Assembly: GCA_902826835.1 (NCBI GenBank)
Contig: CADEGH010000006.1
Location: forward strand, 1-41,610
Length of the DNA stretch: 41,610 nt
Direction: 5' to 3'
From: an uncultured bacterium
Lineage (GTDB): Bacteria > Planctomycetota > GCA-002687715
Position 1 is the first letter of the stretch. Every line of letters begins with the position of its first letter. The translations under genes and the position numbers were made by a program. Below the pieces are notes generated by a model. It searched no databases. It had not been told where the DNA came from and saw only the letters and a program-made list of their open reading frames with translations. This document shows, in pieces, positions 17,478 to 27,293 of this stretch.

Positions 17478-18574
17478 GTCTCCTCCTTGTCACCGGGGAG
17501 GCTCACTCCGGCTACGAGGGCATGGCCCAAGATCAGCCCGAGGACGACCAACCAGGGCATGAGAATGTTGCGCGTGGGGGGGGCTATCCCCGCGAGGATC
17601 CAATTTGAGAGGTCCCGGTCCTCCGAGTCGCCGCCTCGAAACACCAACCACGCTAGCCCACCCACGATCAGCGTGACCCACGCGAGGGGCGGTCGCACCA
17701 AGGTTTGCAGGATGAGGAGTATCAGCACCAGGGCGCTGGCCAGCGCGCCCGCCAGCCAAGCCAATCGAAAGGCTTGGGTGGCCCAGGGAAGCTTCGGGCC
17801 CAAAACGACCACGGAGTTCTCGGAGAATCGAAGGCGCACTCCGGGGGTGCTGATCCCGAGTTTGACTCGGATCTGCCCCGCGCTCGCGAGTTTCGAGACT
17901 TTCGCTTGGGTGCGCAGGGTCTCGCCGCGGTGCCACTCGAAGGGGGTGGCGGGAAGAGACTCGATTCCCTCTCCTCGCACACTGATGGTGCCGCGGATCA
18001 CTGGCGGAGGATATTCACTCAGGATCTCTAACCGCGGCGTGACTCGGATGGGGCAAATCAAGTGTTCGCCCGGCCTGGCGGTCTTGAGCCAAGCCTCGCG
18101 TTCGAGGGACACTTCGACGCTCGGGTGCTCGGCGTCGAGAACTTGTTCCTGCCCGGGTCCTGCCGAGAGAACGGGACGAAGTGGGGCGGGCAGTTTGCGC
18201 CAATCGCGGAGGGCGTACGCTCGCCCGACGACCAGAATCGTCAGCAGCAGGCCCAACGTCATCGTCACCGCCACCGCCAAGACTCCAATCACCAAGCCTC
18301 GGCCGTGCGGGCCCAACGATCCATGGAAGCGAGCCGCGTGTTGACAGCGGCGCAGGGTTGGCACCCAGGCCATCGAGGCAAACGCCAAAATCGCCAAGAG
18401 GAAGGTGGCGTCGTGAGCGATCCACTGCGTCTCATCCAGGAGACGGAGGTTTGCCGCGCTCTGCCGCCGGAATTCCGAGAAGAGGAGGAATATCAGGGCG
18501 GTGACTAAGAGGTGGACGGGGCGAAGGACACACCGGGTGCCAAACGAGAGGAGCGCGAGGCTCGCGCGCATCAT
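17474..18574 (-). CDS. polytopic membrane protein, probable ABC transporter permease partner
   Basis: A 366-residue protein with about six hydrophobic helices: three near the N-terminus (around LLVTALIFLLF, ATFLLAILAFASMAWV and GLVIGVLAVAVTMTLGLLLTILVV) and three near the C-terminus (around LAWLAGALASALVLILLIL, LAWVTLIVGGLAWLVF and MPWLVVLGLILGHALVAG). Between helices 3 and 4 lies a soluble beta-rich domain of about 140 residues (REAWLKTARPGEHLICPIRV, SVRGEGIESLP), probably outside the cytoplasm. Sequence similarity to a named permease family is not evident, but its start ATG overlaps the ABC ATPase stop (ATGA), which makes it the obvious transmembrane partner. The reading frame is also open upstream through the ATPase gene, but that part is out of frame with the ATPase and not coding. 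Confidence 0.75.
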   Translation of the reverse strand: MMRASLALLSFGTRCVLRPVHLLVTALIFLLFSEFRRQSAANLRLLDETQWIAHDATFLLAILAFASMAWVPTLRRCQHAARFHGSLGPHGRGLVIGVLAVAVTMTLGLLLTILVVGRAYALRDWRKLPAPLRPVLSAGPGQEQVLDAEHPSVEVSLEREAWLKTARPGEHLICPIRVTPRLEILSEYPPPVIRGTISVRGEGIESLPATPFEWHRGETLRTQAKVSKLASAGQIRVKLGISTPGVRLRFSENSVVVLGPKLPWATQAFRLAWLAGALASALVLILLILQTLVRPPLAWVTLIVGGLAWLVFRGGDSEDRDLSNWILAGIAPPTRNILMPWLVVLGLILGHALVAGVSLPGDKEET

Positions 18575-19392
18575 CGCCCCCGGCCCCGGAGGATTTCCAA
18601 GATTTGCGACGGAGTGGGAGCGGTCGGTCCGGTCAAGCCCACGAACTCCGAGGTCGCCCAAGCGCGCAGGCTCGCCTCGAACGCGGGGGATCCGGCCGAG
18701 ATCGACCAATTCCAGACCTTCAGTGCGGCCGCCAACGCTGCACTGTCCCCCTGCCAGGCCAATCGCCCCTCGCGCAGGACGATGATTTGGTCGGGAGCCG
18801 AAGCCAGTTCCAAGAAGGTGTGGGAAGCGACCACGAGAGTGCGGCCCCGGCTTCGCGCCTGCACACACTCCGCAACGAGGAGGCTCTGTCCCTCCGCGTC
18901 CAAACCGGAGTGAGGCTCGTCGAGGATCCACAGGTCGGGATCGACGACCCGAAGTGCCAACAGCTCGGCGCGGCGAAACTGCCCGCGGCTCAGGGAGGAA
19001 AGCGGACGGCGCAGTTGACCCGCGAGGCCGAACCGTGCCGCCAAGTCCGGTAACTTCGCGCGTTTTAAGCGCGGTCGGTCGAAGAGGCCCAGGGAGAATT
19101 GGACATACTCTTCGATCGTGGTGTGTGGGAGAGGTGGTGCGTCGGCGGGCTGGAACCAAAACCGGCCTCGCGCCAGGGCGCTCTTCGGAGGCACCCCGAA
19201 GACCCGGCACTGGCCAACGCGGGTCCGGAGTTGCCCCGCCATGATGCGCAGCAGCGTGGATTTCCCCGCCCCGTTGAGCCCGAGGCAGACGGCCCACGAG
19301 CCGACGGGGATCGCGAGATCGACCTCGATGAGCGCGGGGCGGCGTCCGTAGTCGAATCCGATTCCCAAAAGTTCCACCGCGCTCGGGTCCAT
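18571..19392 (-). CDS. ABC transporter ATP-binding protein
   Basis: A 273-residue nucleotide-binding subunit. Walker A is GLNGAGKST (38-46), the Q-loop is FQPAD (Q81), the signature is LSRGQ (134-138, an Arg in place of the usual Gly), Walker B is LWILDEP (154-160), the D-loop is SGLD, and the H-loop is ASHT (H191). All catalytic residues are present, so it should hydrolyse ATP. The type resembles ATPases of ABC-2 exporters or CcmA-like systems. The frame extends upstream, but homology starts near MDPSAVELLGIGFDYG, so I use ATG 19392; no strong Shine-Dalgarno is visible there. It is the first gene of the minus-strand cluster and is coupled to the polytopic protein by a 4-base overlap. Confidence 0.9.
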   Translation of the reverse strand: MDPSAVELLGIGFDYGRRPALIEVDLAIPVGSWAVCLGLNGAGKSTLLRIMAGQLRTRVGQCRVFGVPPKSALARGRFWFQPADAPPLPHTTIEEYVQFSLGLFDRPRLKRAKLPDLAARFGLAGQLRRPLSSLSRGQFRRAELLALRVVDPDLWILDEPHSGLDAEGQSLLVAECVQARSRGRTLVVASHTFLELASAPDQIIVLREGRLAWQGDSAALAAALKVWNWSISAGSPAFEASLRAWATSEFVGLTGPTAPTPSQILEILRGRGR

Positions 19393-19612
19393 CGGGAAAA
19401 ATCTACCAGGTTGCACAACCCGCTGACCGCAGCCCGCTTGGGGCCCCTCTGCGCGATGCCGAAGATCGGGCACTCCTTCACCTTTCAGGAGGGAAGGGCT
19501 GGGCTTTCCCCTCGTCCGCTCTGGGCGAAGTCGGATCCGAACCGCGGTCGCCCCAATCCGGGTGCTTGGCAGAGACCACGGCGCTGCCTAAGGTCGCAGC
19601 GAGGGTTTCAAC

Positions 19613-20182
19613 TTGGGACGAATCTTGGTCACGGCCGGTCCCGATCAGGGACGCATCTTCGAGCTCGGAGAGAACCAAATCGTGGGGCGGCAAGCCAGGA
19701 ATGGCGTGCCCTTGTCCGACACTCGGGCATCGCGGGAACACGCCCGCATCGAGAAGTCCAGCTTCGGATACACCCTCATCGACTTGGGATCCAAGAACGG
19801 CACGCTCGTGAATGGCGAGCGCGTGGATCGTTTTGTTCTCTCCCCCGGGGACTCCATCCTCGTAGGTGAGACCTACATGACCATCGAGTTCGAAGCGGGG
19901 GAATTCAGCTCGTCCCCGCGAGCGTCGTCGGCCCAAGCGAGTGCGCTCGCCGAGGAAGTGGTGCAAGTGCGCGGACGCGCGGGATCGGTGAGCGATGAAC
20001 CACTTCGCACCGCCCACACCAAAGCGAAGCGCGCCGCTGCCCCTACCCGCACGAGTCTCGCTTGGCTGCGGACCGATCTCGCCCAGACGTCCTGGTTGTA
20101 CCGCTGGTTGGTTCAGATCGGCTTGGTCGTTTTGGCGGGAGCTCTGAGCTACTTGGCGTTCCGGTTGGTCAAGGGTTCCTGA
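19613..20182 (+). CDS. FHA-domain protein with C-terminal membrane anchor
   Basis: A 189-residue protein with a forkhead-associated domain at about 3-92: GRQARNGVPLSD, SREHARIE and GSKNGTLVNG carry the conserved Gly-Arg, Ser-Arg-x-x-His and Asn residues that hold phosphothreonine. A basic, alanine-rich linker follows (about 100-150), then a single hydrophobic helix (WLVQIGLVVLAGALSYLAF, about 166-184), so the protein is probably tail-anchored with the FHA domain in the cytoplasm. It would read the output of a Ser/Thr kinase, none of which is in this window. The start is TTG at 19613, with GAGGG 7 bases upstream; no ATG exists before the first FHA strand. Its last 14 bases overlap the end of the convergent glycosyltransferase gene. 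Confidence 0.87.
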   Translation: MGRILVTAGPDQGRIFELGENQIVGRQARNGVPLSDTRASREHARIEKSSFGYTLIDLGSKNGTLVNGERVDRFVLSPGDSILVGETYMTIEFEAGEFSSSPRASSAQASALAEEVVQVRGRAGSVSDEPLRTAHTKAKRAAAPTRTSLAWLRTDLAQTSWLYRWLVQIGLVVLAGALSYLAFRLVKGS

Positions 20183-21293
20183 TTTCGGGCGGAGCCTCAC
20201 TGATGGCGCGCAGGCTTTCCGCAAAGAGCTGGGCCGACAGGGCGTAGGAGTAGCGTTGGGCCCGGGCTTGGCCGCGAAGAGCCGCCGCCGCTCGCTCTTC
20301 GGGACCCCGCGCCAGCACGGAGCGAACCCGTAGGCAGAGCTCTGCGAGATCCGTTGGTGAAAAAAAGGAGGCGCAGTCTCCCAAGACCTCTCGATGGGCG
20401 GGGATGTCGGAGGCGACCACGGGTGTTCCCGCTTGAAGGGCTTCGAGGGGGGCGATCCCGAATCCCTCGAGGTGGGACGGCGCAATCACCAAGGCGGCCT
20501 CCGCCATGAGCCTCGCCACTTGAGGATCGGTCGCCCCTCTCAAGACGGTGCCGGGTCGTCGCTCCGGGGCGAGGGCTCGGAGGCGGGCCAACTCGACTTC
20601 GGGGAGTTCCTCGCCCGTGCCCACCAGCACGATTGGCAGGTGGAGTCCCTCCTCCCACAGCTTGGCGGACATTTCGCAGACCAGCCGCCAATTCTTTCGT
20701 GGCTCGAAGTGGCCGACCACCAGCGCATAGCCCGGCTCCAGGGACGGAACTCTGGAGTTCCGGTCCAAGTCGGGAGTTTGCGCCTCCCGCGCCGGGGCGA
20801 CCGCATTCGGGACATAGTGAACGCGGCCGCGAACGGCGGGATAAGCGCGCTCGATACTCTCGACCATGGTTTCGCTGGGCGCGTGTACCCCCCGCGCTTG
20901 GGCGAGGGTCCTGGCGTAGACCCGGTTGGCGATCCGCCCCCGAACATCGGACCGTCCGTGCCACCGGAGGTCGTGCAGGGTGAACACGTAGGGGAATCCG
21001 CGGGGGGGCGGCAGGAGCTCAGTGACGACGAGATCGAAGCGCTCTGCGCGATGGAGCTTGAGGAGGGCGCCTCGCTGGAAGACAGCGCGCTGCCAGGGTT
21101 TCTTGTGGGGCCGATCGGGGGAATGAACAATCACCCCGGCGCGCTCAAGCTGGGTCCCGTCGTAGTGGTCGCCGATCACGATCCGGCAACGGTGCTCCTG
21201 TTGAGCCACCAGCGCGGGTAAGAGGCCTTCGAGTCGGCTCCTTGCGCCCGACGGTCGCGCACCAAGCGACCACCCGATGAACAACAGGTTCAT
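20169..21293 (-). CDS. GT4-family glycosyltransferase
   Basis: A 374-residue GT-B glycosyltransferase. The N-terminal acceptor domain starts MNLLFIGWSLGARPSG. The C-terminal nucleotide-sugar domain shows GYALVVGHFEPRKNWRLV and the family 4 signature SHLEGFGIAPLEALQAGTPV, with the E-x7-E pair that holds the donor (ahead of VVASDIPAHREV). The enzyme transfers a sugar from a nucleotide donor to a polysaccharide or lipid acceptor at the cytoplasmic face; the sugar cannot be read from the sequence. It is preceded by a second GT4 gene with an ATGA overlap, so the two are translated together and probably act in the same glycan pathway. The 3' end overlaps the FHA gene by 14 bases on opposite strands. 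Confidence 0.9.
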   Translation of the reverse strand: MNLLFIGWSLGARPSGARSRLEGLLPALVAQQEHRCRIVIGDHYDGTQLERAGVIVHSPDRPHKKPWQRAVFQRGALLKLHRAERFDLVVTELLPPPRGFPYVFTLHDLRWHGRSDVRGRIANRVYARTLAQARGVHAPSETMVESIERAYPAVRGRVHYVPNAVAPAREAQTPDLDRNSRVPSLEPGYALVVGHFEPRKNWRLVCEMSAKLWEEGLHLPIVLVGTGEELPEVELARLRALAPERRPGTVLRGATDPQVARLMAEAALVIAPSHLEGFGIAPLEALQAGTPVVASDIPAHREVLGDCASFFSPTDLAELCLRVRSVLARGPEERAAAALRGQARAQRYSYALSAQLFAESLRAISEAPPEIRNP

Positions 21294-22429
21294 GATCGGG
21301 CTCGACGGTAGGCCTCAAGGGTCTTCTGCGCGCAGGCTTCCCAGGTGTAGCCGGAGGCGCGGCGGACTCCCCGCTCCGCGATTTCCAGGGCTTCGGAGCG
21401 ATCCAAGCACAGAAGTTTGAGTCCTTCGAAGATCTCGCTCTCCGAAGTGGGATCCACGAGCAGCGCCCCTTCGCCGCACACCTCCGACAAGGCCGTGGTC
21501 TTGGCGGTCAGCACGGGAACACCGCTCGCCATGCCTTCGAGGGCGGGAAGTCCGAACCCTTCGTAGAGCGATGGATAGGCCAAGCAGGTTGCGGCTTGCA
21601 GGAGCGAGGCGGTCTCTTCGTCGGGCCGCGGTCCGAGCCACTTCACCGCGGAGGTGAGTCCCAGATTCTCGATTTCTTCCAAGACCCGCGCGTGGGCGTG
21701 GCCCGCTCTTCCGACCAAGACCAGCTCGTGTTCCGGAGCGACTTCGAGCAGGCGGGCAAATGCACGGACGAGGCGAACCAAGTTTTTCCGCGGCTCGAGC
21801 GTCCCGATGTACATCACGTAAGGCAATTCGAGGCCGAGGCGGGCGCGGAGCTCCAAGGTCCGCGCTGGATCCTCGCGCTTGCGAAACACCGGGTCGACTC
21901 CCAAGGGGGCCACGGTGATCCGGGCCGGGTCGACCTGGAACGCCTCCACGATTTCATCGCGCGCAAACTCGCTGATCGTGATGATGTGGGGATCGCCGAG
22001 GAGCAATCGGCGCACGATCCCGGTCATCTTCTTGGCCTGCTCCGGACTGACGAACCCTCGCTCGCGCAGATAGGCCGTGTCGTAGAGGGTGACGACGCGA
22101 GGCCGCCCGCGCACCGGAGTCACCGCGTAGTCCGTGTCGTGAAACACGTCGAATTCGCCCAAGAACTGTCGACCGACCGAGGGCCAAACCCGGCCCATCC
22201 AGCCCACCGCGCGCGCCGGAATCGGAGCGGAGTGGCGGCTGGCGCGCGCCGGATTCGGCCAATCATGGGCCGCCATCACTCGCTCCCGGTCGCGCAAGAA
22301 CACGCAATAGAGGCGCAGGAGAAGCTCTGGGTCCGCGGCGAGCAGCGCGGGCACGAGGTTGCGAACGTAGCGCCCGATGCCAAAGGCAAAGAAGAGCGCC
22401 GGCCGGTAATCGAGGGCGACGGTGAGCAG
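21290..22429 (-). CDS. GT4-family glycosyltransferase, probable CTG start
   Basis: A GT-B family 4 enzyme. VMYIGTLEPRKNLVRLVRAF and PSLYEGFGLPALEGMASGVP are the donor-binding landmarks, and VFHDTDYAVTP and ITISEFARDEIV are typical of the N-terminal half. The first standard start is GTG 22354, but reading further upstream in frame gives ALDYRPALFFAFGIGRYVRN, which is the classic conserved N-terminus of these enzymes (GIGRY). No ATG, GTG or TTG precedes it before an in-frame stop. A CTG at 22429 has AAAGG 6 bases upstream and gives a 379-residue protein of normal length, so I extend the gene to it. Without the extension the protein would lack its first strand and glycine loop. The gene overlaps the next glycosyltransferase gene by 4 bases. 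Confidence 0.85.
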   Translation of the reverse strand: MLTVALDYRPALFFAFGIGRYVRNLVPALLAADPELLLRLYCVFLRDRERVMAAHDWPNPARASRHSAPIPARAVGWMGRVWPSVGRQFLGEFDVFHDTDYAVTPVRGRPRVVTLYDTAYLRERGFVSPEQAKKMTGIVRRLLLGDPHIITISEFARDEIVEAFQVDPARITVAPLGVDPVFRKREDPARTLELRARLGLELPYVMYIGTLEPRKNLVRLVRAFARLLEVAPEHELVLVGRAGHAHARVLEEIENLGLTSAVKWLGPRPDEETASLLQAATCLAYPSLYEGFGLPALEGMASGVPVLTAKTTALSEVCGEGALLVDPTSESEIFEGLKLLCLDRSEALEIAERGVRRASGYTWEACAQKTLEAYRRARS

Positions 22430-22529
22430 GGCTGACCTTTCGAGGCCCGGATCGTAGCAGCCACCGATTCCGCGCTTTGTGGGCGCGCGCTTCGGGCACT
22501 ACAGTGCACCACCGCACTGGGATCCCAGC

Positions 22530-24113
22530 ATGACCAAAGTTCTCCTATCGGGTGAAGCGCTCGATCTCGCAACCGCCTGGAAAGTCTCCCGCACGAGCGG
22601 CAACGATGTCGCCCTCAGCGAGGATGCCAAAGCCCGCGTGGCGCACTCCCGCCGCTTGGTGGACCGGGTCATCGAGGAAGGGCGCGTGGTCTACGGGATC
22701 ACCACCGGTTTCGGCCGTTTGAAAAACGTGACCATCCCCTCCCCCGAAGTCCGCGCGCTTCAGGTCAATTTGCTGAGATCGCACGCGGTGGGGACCGGAC
22801 CTTCGGCGAGCGACGAAGTCGTGCGACTCCTCCTCCTCTTTCGCCTCCAGACCCTTGCCAAGGGCTTTTCAGGGATCCGGGGCAGCACCCTCGATGCCGT
22901 GACCGCGCTCTTGCGCGAGGATCTTCTGCCAGTGGTTCCGATGCAAGGGTCGGTGGGCGCTTCCGGCGACCTCGCTCCGCTTGCGCATCTCGCACTCGTC
23001 CTGATCGGCGAAGGCAAGGCTCGTTGGCGCGGGAAGCTCTTGCCTGGTTCCGAAGCCCTTTCCGGGGCCAACCTCACGCCCGTGACTTTGGAAGCCAAAG
23101 AGGGCCTCGCCCTGATCAACGGCACGCAGTTCTCGGCGGCGGTAGCCGCGCATGCCCTGGAAAAGGCGTGGAACTTGGCGGCCACCGCCGACTTGGCGTG
23201 TGCGCTCTCGATCGAGGCCTGGCAAGGCAGCGTCAAGCCCTTCGATGCTCGTGTCGCGGCCCTGCGTCCCCACCCGGGCCACGCCGAAGTTTCCGCGAAT
23301 GTGCGCCGTCTGCTCGCGCAGAGCCAAATCCTCGAAAGCCATCGAGACTGCACGAAGGTACAGGATCCTTACAGTTTCCGCTGCGCGCCGCAGGTACATG
23401 GGGCTTCGCGCGACGCGCTGCGCCATTTGACCGAGGTGCTCGAACGCGAAATCAACAGCGCCACCGACAACCCACTCGTGTTTGCGGATACCGATGAGAC
23501 GTTGAGCGCGGGCAATTTTCACGCGGAGCCCCTGGGGCTTCCCTGCGACTACGCGGCGATCGCGGTCGCGGAACTCGCCAGCATCTCCGAGCGTCGGCTC
23601 GAAAACCTGGTTAATCCCGACCTGTCGGGTTTACCGGCGTTCTTGGCAGCGGGAAAGCCCGGACTCCACTCGGGCCTGATGATGGCGCAGGTCACGGCGG
23701 CCGCGCTGGTCTCCGAGAACAAGTCGCTCGCCCACCCGGCCTCGGTGGACAGCATTCCCACCTCCGCCAATCAAGAAGATCATGTGAGCATGAGTCCGAT
23801 CGCGGCTCGCCATCTCGCGAGTATTCTCGAGAACGCGACCCGGGTCATTGCGATCGAACTTCTGGCGGCCTATTTCGCGGTGCACTGGCGGCGACCGCTC
23901 GAGGCCGGCCTCGGAGTCGAGGCGGTCATCCGGGAGCTGCGTCGTGTCGTGCCCCCGCCTGGCGAGGATCGGGCGTTTGCGCAGGACATCGAGACCATCA
24001 CGGGCCTGATCGAAAGTGGAATTTTGGTCCAGGCGGCCGAGGCTGCCTCGGGCCCTCTCCACCGGGGTCCGGCCGGATCCCTTTGGAAACCGACTCTCGG
24101 AAAGAGCTCATGA
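22530..24113 (+). CDS. hutH: histidine ammonia-lyase
   Basis: Removes ammonia from L-histidine to give urocanate, the first step of histidine degradation, in the cytoplasm. The 527-residue protein carries the Ala-Ser-Gly triad (144-146, in [15 protein letters not shown]) that cyclises to the MIO electrophile, and the catalytic tyrosine loop YGITTGFG (56-63). The segment [17 protein letters not shown] and the C-terminal SADQEDHVSM-like stretch (here [13 protein letters not shown]) match HutH rather than phenylalanine or tyrosine ammonia-lyases, although the aromatic lyases cannot be fully excluded by eye. ATG 22530 follows GGGA at about 7 bases. It overlaps hutU by 4 bases, which confirms the pathway. 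Confidence 0.95.
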   Translation: MTKVLLSGEALDLATAWKVSRTSGNDVALSEDAKARVAHSRRLVDRVIEEGRVVYGITTGFGRLKNVTIPSPEVRALQVNLLRSHAVGTGPSASDEVVRLLLLFRLQTLAKGFSGIRGSTLDAVTALLREDLLPVVPMQGSVGASGDLAPLAHLALVLIGEGKARWRGKLLPGSEALSGANLTPVTLEAKEGLALINGTQFSAAVAAHALEKAWNLAATADLACALSIEAWQGSVKPFDARVAALRPHPGHAEVSANVRRLLAQSQILESHRDCTKVQDPYSFRCAPQVHGASRDALRHLTEVLEREINSATDNPLVFADTDETLSAGNFHAEPLGLPCDYAAIAVAELASISERRLENLVNPDLSGLPAFLAAGKPGLHSGLMMAQVTAAALVSENKSLAHPASVDSIPTSANQEDHVSMSPIAARHLASILENATRVIAIELLAAYFAVHWRRPLEAGLGVEAVIRELRRVVPPPGEDRAFAQDIETITGLIESGILVQAAEAASGPLHRGPAGSLWKPTLGKSS

Positions 24114-25786
24114 GCAACTCCAAGAACACTGTTGCCCCGACCGTGCGAGCGCCGCGCGGTTCCACGCTGAATTGCAAGTCTTGGCTGACCGAAGCTCCGT
24201 ACCGGATGATCCAAAACAACCTCGATCCCGAGGTGGCCGAGAATCCCGCGGAGCTCGTGGTGTACGGCGGATCGGGCAAGGCGGCGCGTTCTTGGGAAGC
24301 GTTCCACGCGATTCTGAGATCGTTACGCGACTTGGAGTCGGACGAGACTCTCTTGATCCAGTCGGGAAAACCGGTCGGGGTGTTCCGCACCTTCCCGGAT
24401 GCGCCGCGGGTCCTTCTCGCCAACTCGCACCTCGTGCCTCGTTGGGCCAACTGGCAGCACTTTCGCGATTTGGAAGACCGCGGTCTCATGATGTTCGGCC
24501 AAATGACCGCCGGCAGTTGGATCTACATCGGGAGCCAAGGAATCGTCCAGGGCACGTTCGAGACCTTCGCGGCGGCGGGGCGGCGGCACTTCGGAGGCAG
24601 TCTCGTGCGTCGCTTGGTCGTCACGGGAGGGCTCGGTGGAATGGGGGGAGCGCAGCCACTTGCCGCGGCCCTCGCGGGAGGCACCGTGCTCGCGGCGGAA
24701 ATCGACCCGACCCGGGTGCAACGCCGGTTGGACACGCGCTACTTGGACGAAGCGCACGCGGACGTTGACCGGGCCATCGACCGAGCGCTGGACTATCAGA
24801 AGCGCGGCGAGGCCAAGTCCGTGGCCTTCATCGGGAACATTCTCGACCTGCTCCGTCGCTTGGGCAAACGCGGGATCACCCCCGACCTTTTGACCGATCA
24901 AACCTCCGCTCACGACGCCTTGCTCGGCTACTACCCCGATGGTCTCAGCTTTGCAGACGCCCAAGAGCTCCGCAGACGCTCCCCTGAGGACTACCAGGCT
25001 CGATCGATGGCCTCGATGGCCGAACACGTTCGCCTGCTCCTGCAATTCCAGGCCGAGGGGGCGGTGGTCTTCGATTACGGCAATAACCTGCGGGGTCAGG
25101 CCCAGGAGGCCGGGGTCAAGGATGCGTTCAAAATTCCCGGGTTTGTTCCCGAGTACATCCGCCCGCTGTTCTGCGAGGGCCGAGGACCCTTCCGCTGGGT
25201 GGCACTGTCGGGAGATCCCGCGGACATCCACCGCACTGATGAGGTCGTGCTCCGGGAGTTTGCGGACAACGAACTCCTGTGCCGCTGGATTCGCCTCGCC
25301 CGCGAGCGGGTGGCCTTCCAAGGCCTGCCGGCGCGCATTTGCTGGCTGGGCTACGGCGAGCGGGCGAGGTTCGGCCTCATCCTCAATGACATGGTGCGGC
25401 GCGGCGAGCTGTCGGCGCCGATCGTGATCGGTCGCGACCATTTGGATTGCGGATCGGTCGCCTCCCCCAACCGCGAATCGGAGGGAATGAAGGACGGCAC
25501 CGATGCTGTCGCCGACTGGCCGCTCCTGAACGCCTTGGTCAACTGCGCCTCGGGCGCGACCTGGGTCTCGTTGCACCATGGCGGCGGAGTGGGGATCGGA
25601 AACAGCATCCACGCCGGGCAAGTGATCGTGGCGGACGGCACCGCGGAGGCGGCTCGTCGACTCGAGCGCGTGTTGACCTCCGACCCCGGAATGGGCGTGA
25701 TCCGACACGTGGATGCGGGATATGAGGAAGCCCGGGCTTTTGCCAAGAAAGCGAACGTTCGAATTCCGATGCAGGCGGAGAACTAA
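24110..25786 (+). CDS. hutU: urocanate hydratase
   Basis: Converts urocanate to imidazolonepropionate using tightly bound NAD+ as an electrophile. The 558-residue protein is of family length. The NAD+-binding loop is [11 protein letters not shown] (173-183), followed by [18 protein letters not shown]; the catalytic cysteine segment is [15 protein letters not shown] (about 446), and [10 protein letters not shown] follows. The ATG at 24110 overlaps the hutH stop (ATGA) and has GGAAAGAG upstream. The next steps (hutI and a formiminoglutamate hydrolase) are not in this window, so they must lie elsewhere. Confidence 0.97.
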   Translation: MSNSKNTVAPTVRAPRGSTLNCKSWLTEAPYRMIQNNLDPEVAENPAELVVYGGSGKAARSWEAFHAILRSLRDLESDETLLIQSGKPVGVFRTFPDAPRVLLANSHLVPRWANWQHFRDLEDRGLMMFGQMTAGSWIYIGSQGIVQGTFETFAAAGRRHFGGSLVRRLVVTGGLGGMGGAQPLAAALAGGTVLAAEIDPTRVQRRLDTRYLDEAHADVDRAIDRALDYQKRGEAKSVAFIGNILDLLRRLGKRGITPDLLTDQTSAHDALLGYYPDGLSFADAQELRRRSPEDYQARSMASMAEHVRLLLQFQAEGAVVFDYGNNLRGQAQEAGVKDAFKIPGFVPEYIRPLFCEGRGPFRWVALSGDPADIHRTDEVVLREFADNELLCRWIRLARERVAFQGLPARICWLGYGERARFGLILNDMVRRGELSAPIVIGRDHLDCGSVASPNRESEGMKDGTDAVADWPLLNALVNCASGATWVSLHHGGGVGIGNSIHAGQVIVADGTAEAARRLERVLTSDPGMGVIRHVDAGYEEARAFAKKANVRIPMQAEN

Positions 25787-25921
25787 GGCTTTTTCCTCCG
25801 GCTTCTTGAGGCTTTCCCCTCGCCATGGCCGATGCTCCCTCGCAGGCCTCCTCTCTGCCGTATGGAGAGACGAGCCCGCGTTCTCGAAGGCCACTCCGGA
25901 AGGGGTGGCGAGGAGATCACC

Positions 25922-27211
25922 ATGTCGCTCGCCCGCGCCGCACGGTCAGATATCGGTCGCACCGGACCCTGGATTCTCGGGGTGACGGCGGTCGGGCTCC
26001 AGATGGCGCTGGCCGCGTACTTTCTGGGGCTGCGGGAGGCGGAACACGCCCATTCCGCGAGGGAGCGAACGGAGGCCGCCGACCTGCGAGCGGAACTCGT
26101 GGCCGTGCGGAAAGAGGCCGAGGCTCAACGAGCGTCCACGGTGCAAACCGTGGAGTCCTTGCTCGGCGAGCTCAAATCCGACCTCGGACGCAGCTTCGAA
26201 CGATCCGCCGGATTGATGGTGGCTCCCACGCTTCGCCTGCAGGGAACTCTGAGTGAGGTCGAACGCACTCTCGAGAATGACCGAGACGAGCGACACACCG
26301 ATCTGGCTAGGATGGATGCGGCACTGTTTCGCATCGAAAAGACGGTCGGAGCGACTGTCCATTCCTCCCCCTCGATCGAGGAGAAGTTCCGCAAGATCCA
26401 GACCGAGGCGGACCCATCCTTGTTCTTGGTCCACTGCGAGTTTACCTATCTGACGCGAAACCCGGGCGAACCGGAGCGCAAGGAAGCGCACACTGGCACT
26501 GGCGCCGGCACTGCCTTCGTGGTGGCGGACGGTGGCTACCTCGTGACCAACAAACACGTGGTCCAGCCGTGGAAGTTCGACAGCGAGCTCATGGGGCTGG
26601 TGGCGCTCGGCCAAGCGGAAATCCTCGAGGGTTCGGTGCGAGTCAGCGCCTGGCCCTCCGGGGAGTCCTGCCTCGACGACTGGGACGAGCTCCGTTTCGA
26701 AACCAGCTTCGAGAATCACGAAAAGCGAACCCTCTCGGTACTCGGAATCGCCCCGGACCACTTGGTCAAGCGCAGCATGGAGATCGCGGGAACCGAGGTT
26801 TCCTACGAGGTGCACGCTCTCGACAATCACGATCTCGCGATCCTGCGGATCGAGGGACTCACCGCACCCGCGCTTCGCCTCTCCAAAGGCACCGAAACCG
26901 TTAGGAAATTGGATCCGGTCATGGCCCTTGGATTTCCTCGCGGGCACCGCGGCTTGGAGACGGGGCGCGTGGAGACCAGCCCGAGCCTCGGCACGGTGCG
27001 CAAGGTTCAAGACACCATCCACATCACCGCGTCGATCATCCCGGGGAATTCGGGAGGTCCGGTGTTCGCCGAGAATGGCGAGGTCGTGGGAATTGCGACC
27101 CGCATCTACACCGAGACTCTGGGCATCTGCCTCAAGATCGAACATGCCACGGCGCTCTTGGACCAAGTCAGGGGACGCAACGCCGTGGAAATCATGGCCA
27201 GCCCGCGCTGA
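25922..27211 (+). CDS. membrane-anchored trypsin-like serine protease with coiled coil
   Basis: A 429-residue protein with three parts. Residues 17-37 form one transmembrane helix (WILGVTAVGLQMALAAYFLG), residues 38-150 are a charged, helical region likely to form a coiled coil, and about 165-410 is a trypsin/DegP-type protease domain. The catalytic triad is complete: H212 in VTNKHVV, D304 in NHDLAILRI and S377 in IPGNSGGP. There is no PDZ domain, so it differs from classic HtrA. The protease would lie outside the cytoplasmic membrane. ATG 25922 has GGAG 7 bases upstream; an earlier in-frame ATG lacks this. It lies 135 bases after hutU on the same strand, but I see no functional link to histidine degradation. 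Confidence 0.88.
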   Translation: MSLARAARSDIGRTGPWILGVTAVGLQMALAAYFLGLREAEHAHSARERTEAADLRAELVAVRKEAEAQRASTVQTVESLLGELKSDLGRSFERSAGLMVAPTLRLQGTLSEVERTLENDRDERHTDLARMDAALFRIEKTVGATVHSSPSIEEKFRKIQTEADPSLFLVHCEFTYLTRNPGEPERKEAHTGTGAGTAFVVADGGYLVTNKHVVQPWKFDSELMGLVALGQAEILEGSVRVSAWPSGESCLDDWDELRFETSFENHEKRTLSVLGIAPDHLVKRSMEIAGTEVSYEVHALDNHDLAILRIEGLTAPALRLSKGTETVRKLDPVMALGFPRGHRGLETGRVETSPSLGTVRKVQDTIHITASIIPGNSGGPVFAENGEVVGIATRIYTETLGICLKIEHATALLDQVRGRNAVEIMASPR

Positions 27212-27293
27212 CCGGGGATGCGGGCCCGTGCTCAAGCGGAATTTTATTCGCTTCGCATTCGCCCGAGCCGAGCCTCGAACGAGGTGATCGAGT

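Noticed and set aside
18575..19297. Upstream extension of the polytopic membrane protein
   Set aside because: The frame stays open but overlaps the ABC ATPase in another frame. The extension is Arg/Pro-rich nonsense, and the ATGA start at 18574 is convincing.
24323..25894. 523-codon open frame on the minus strand
   Set aside because: It is antisense to hutU and shows no domain.
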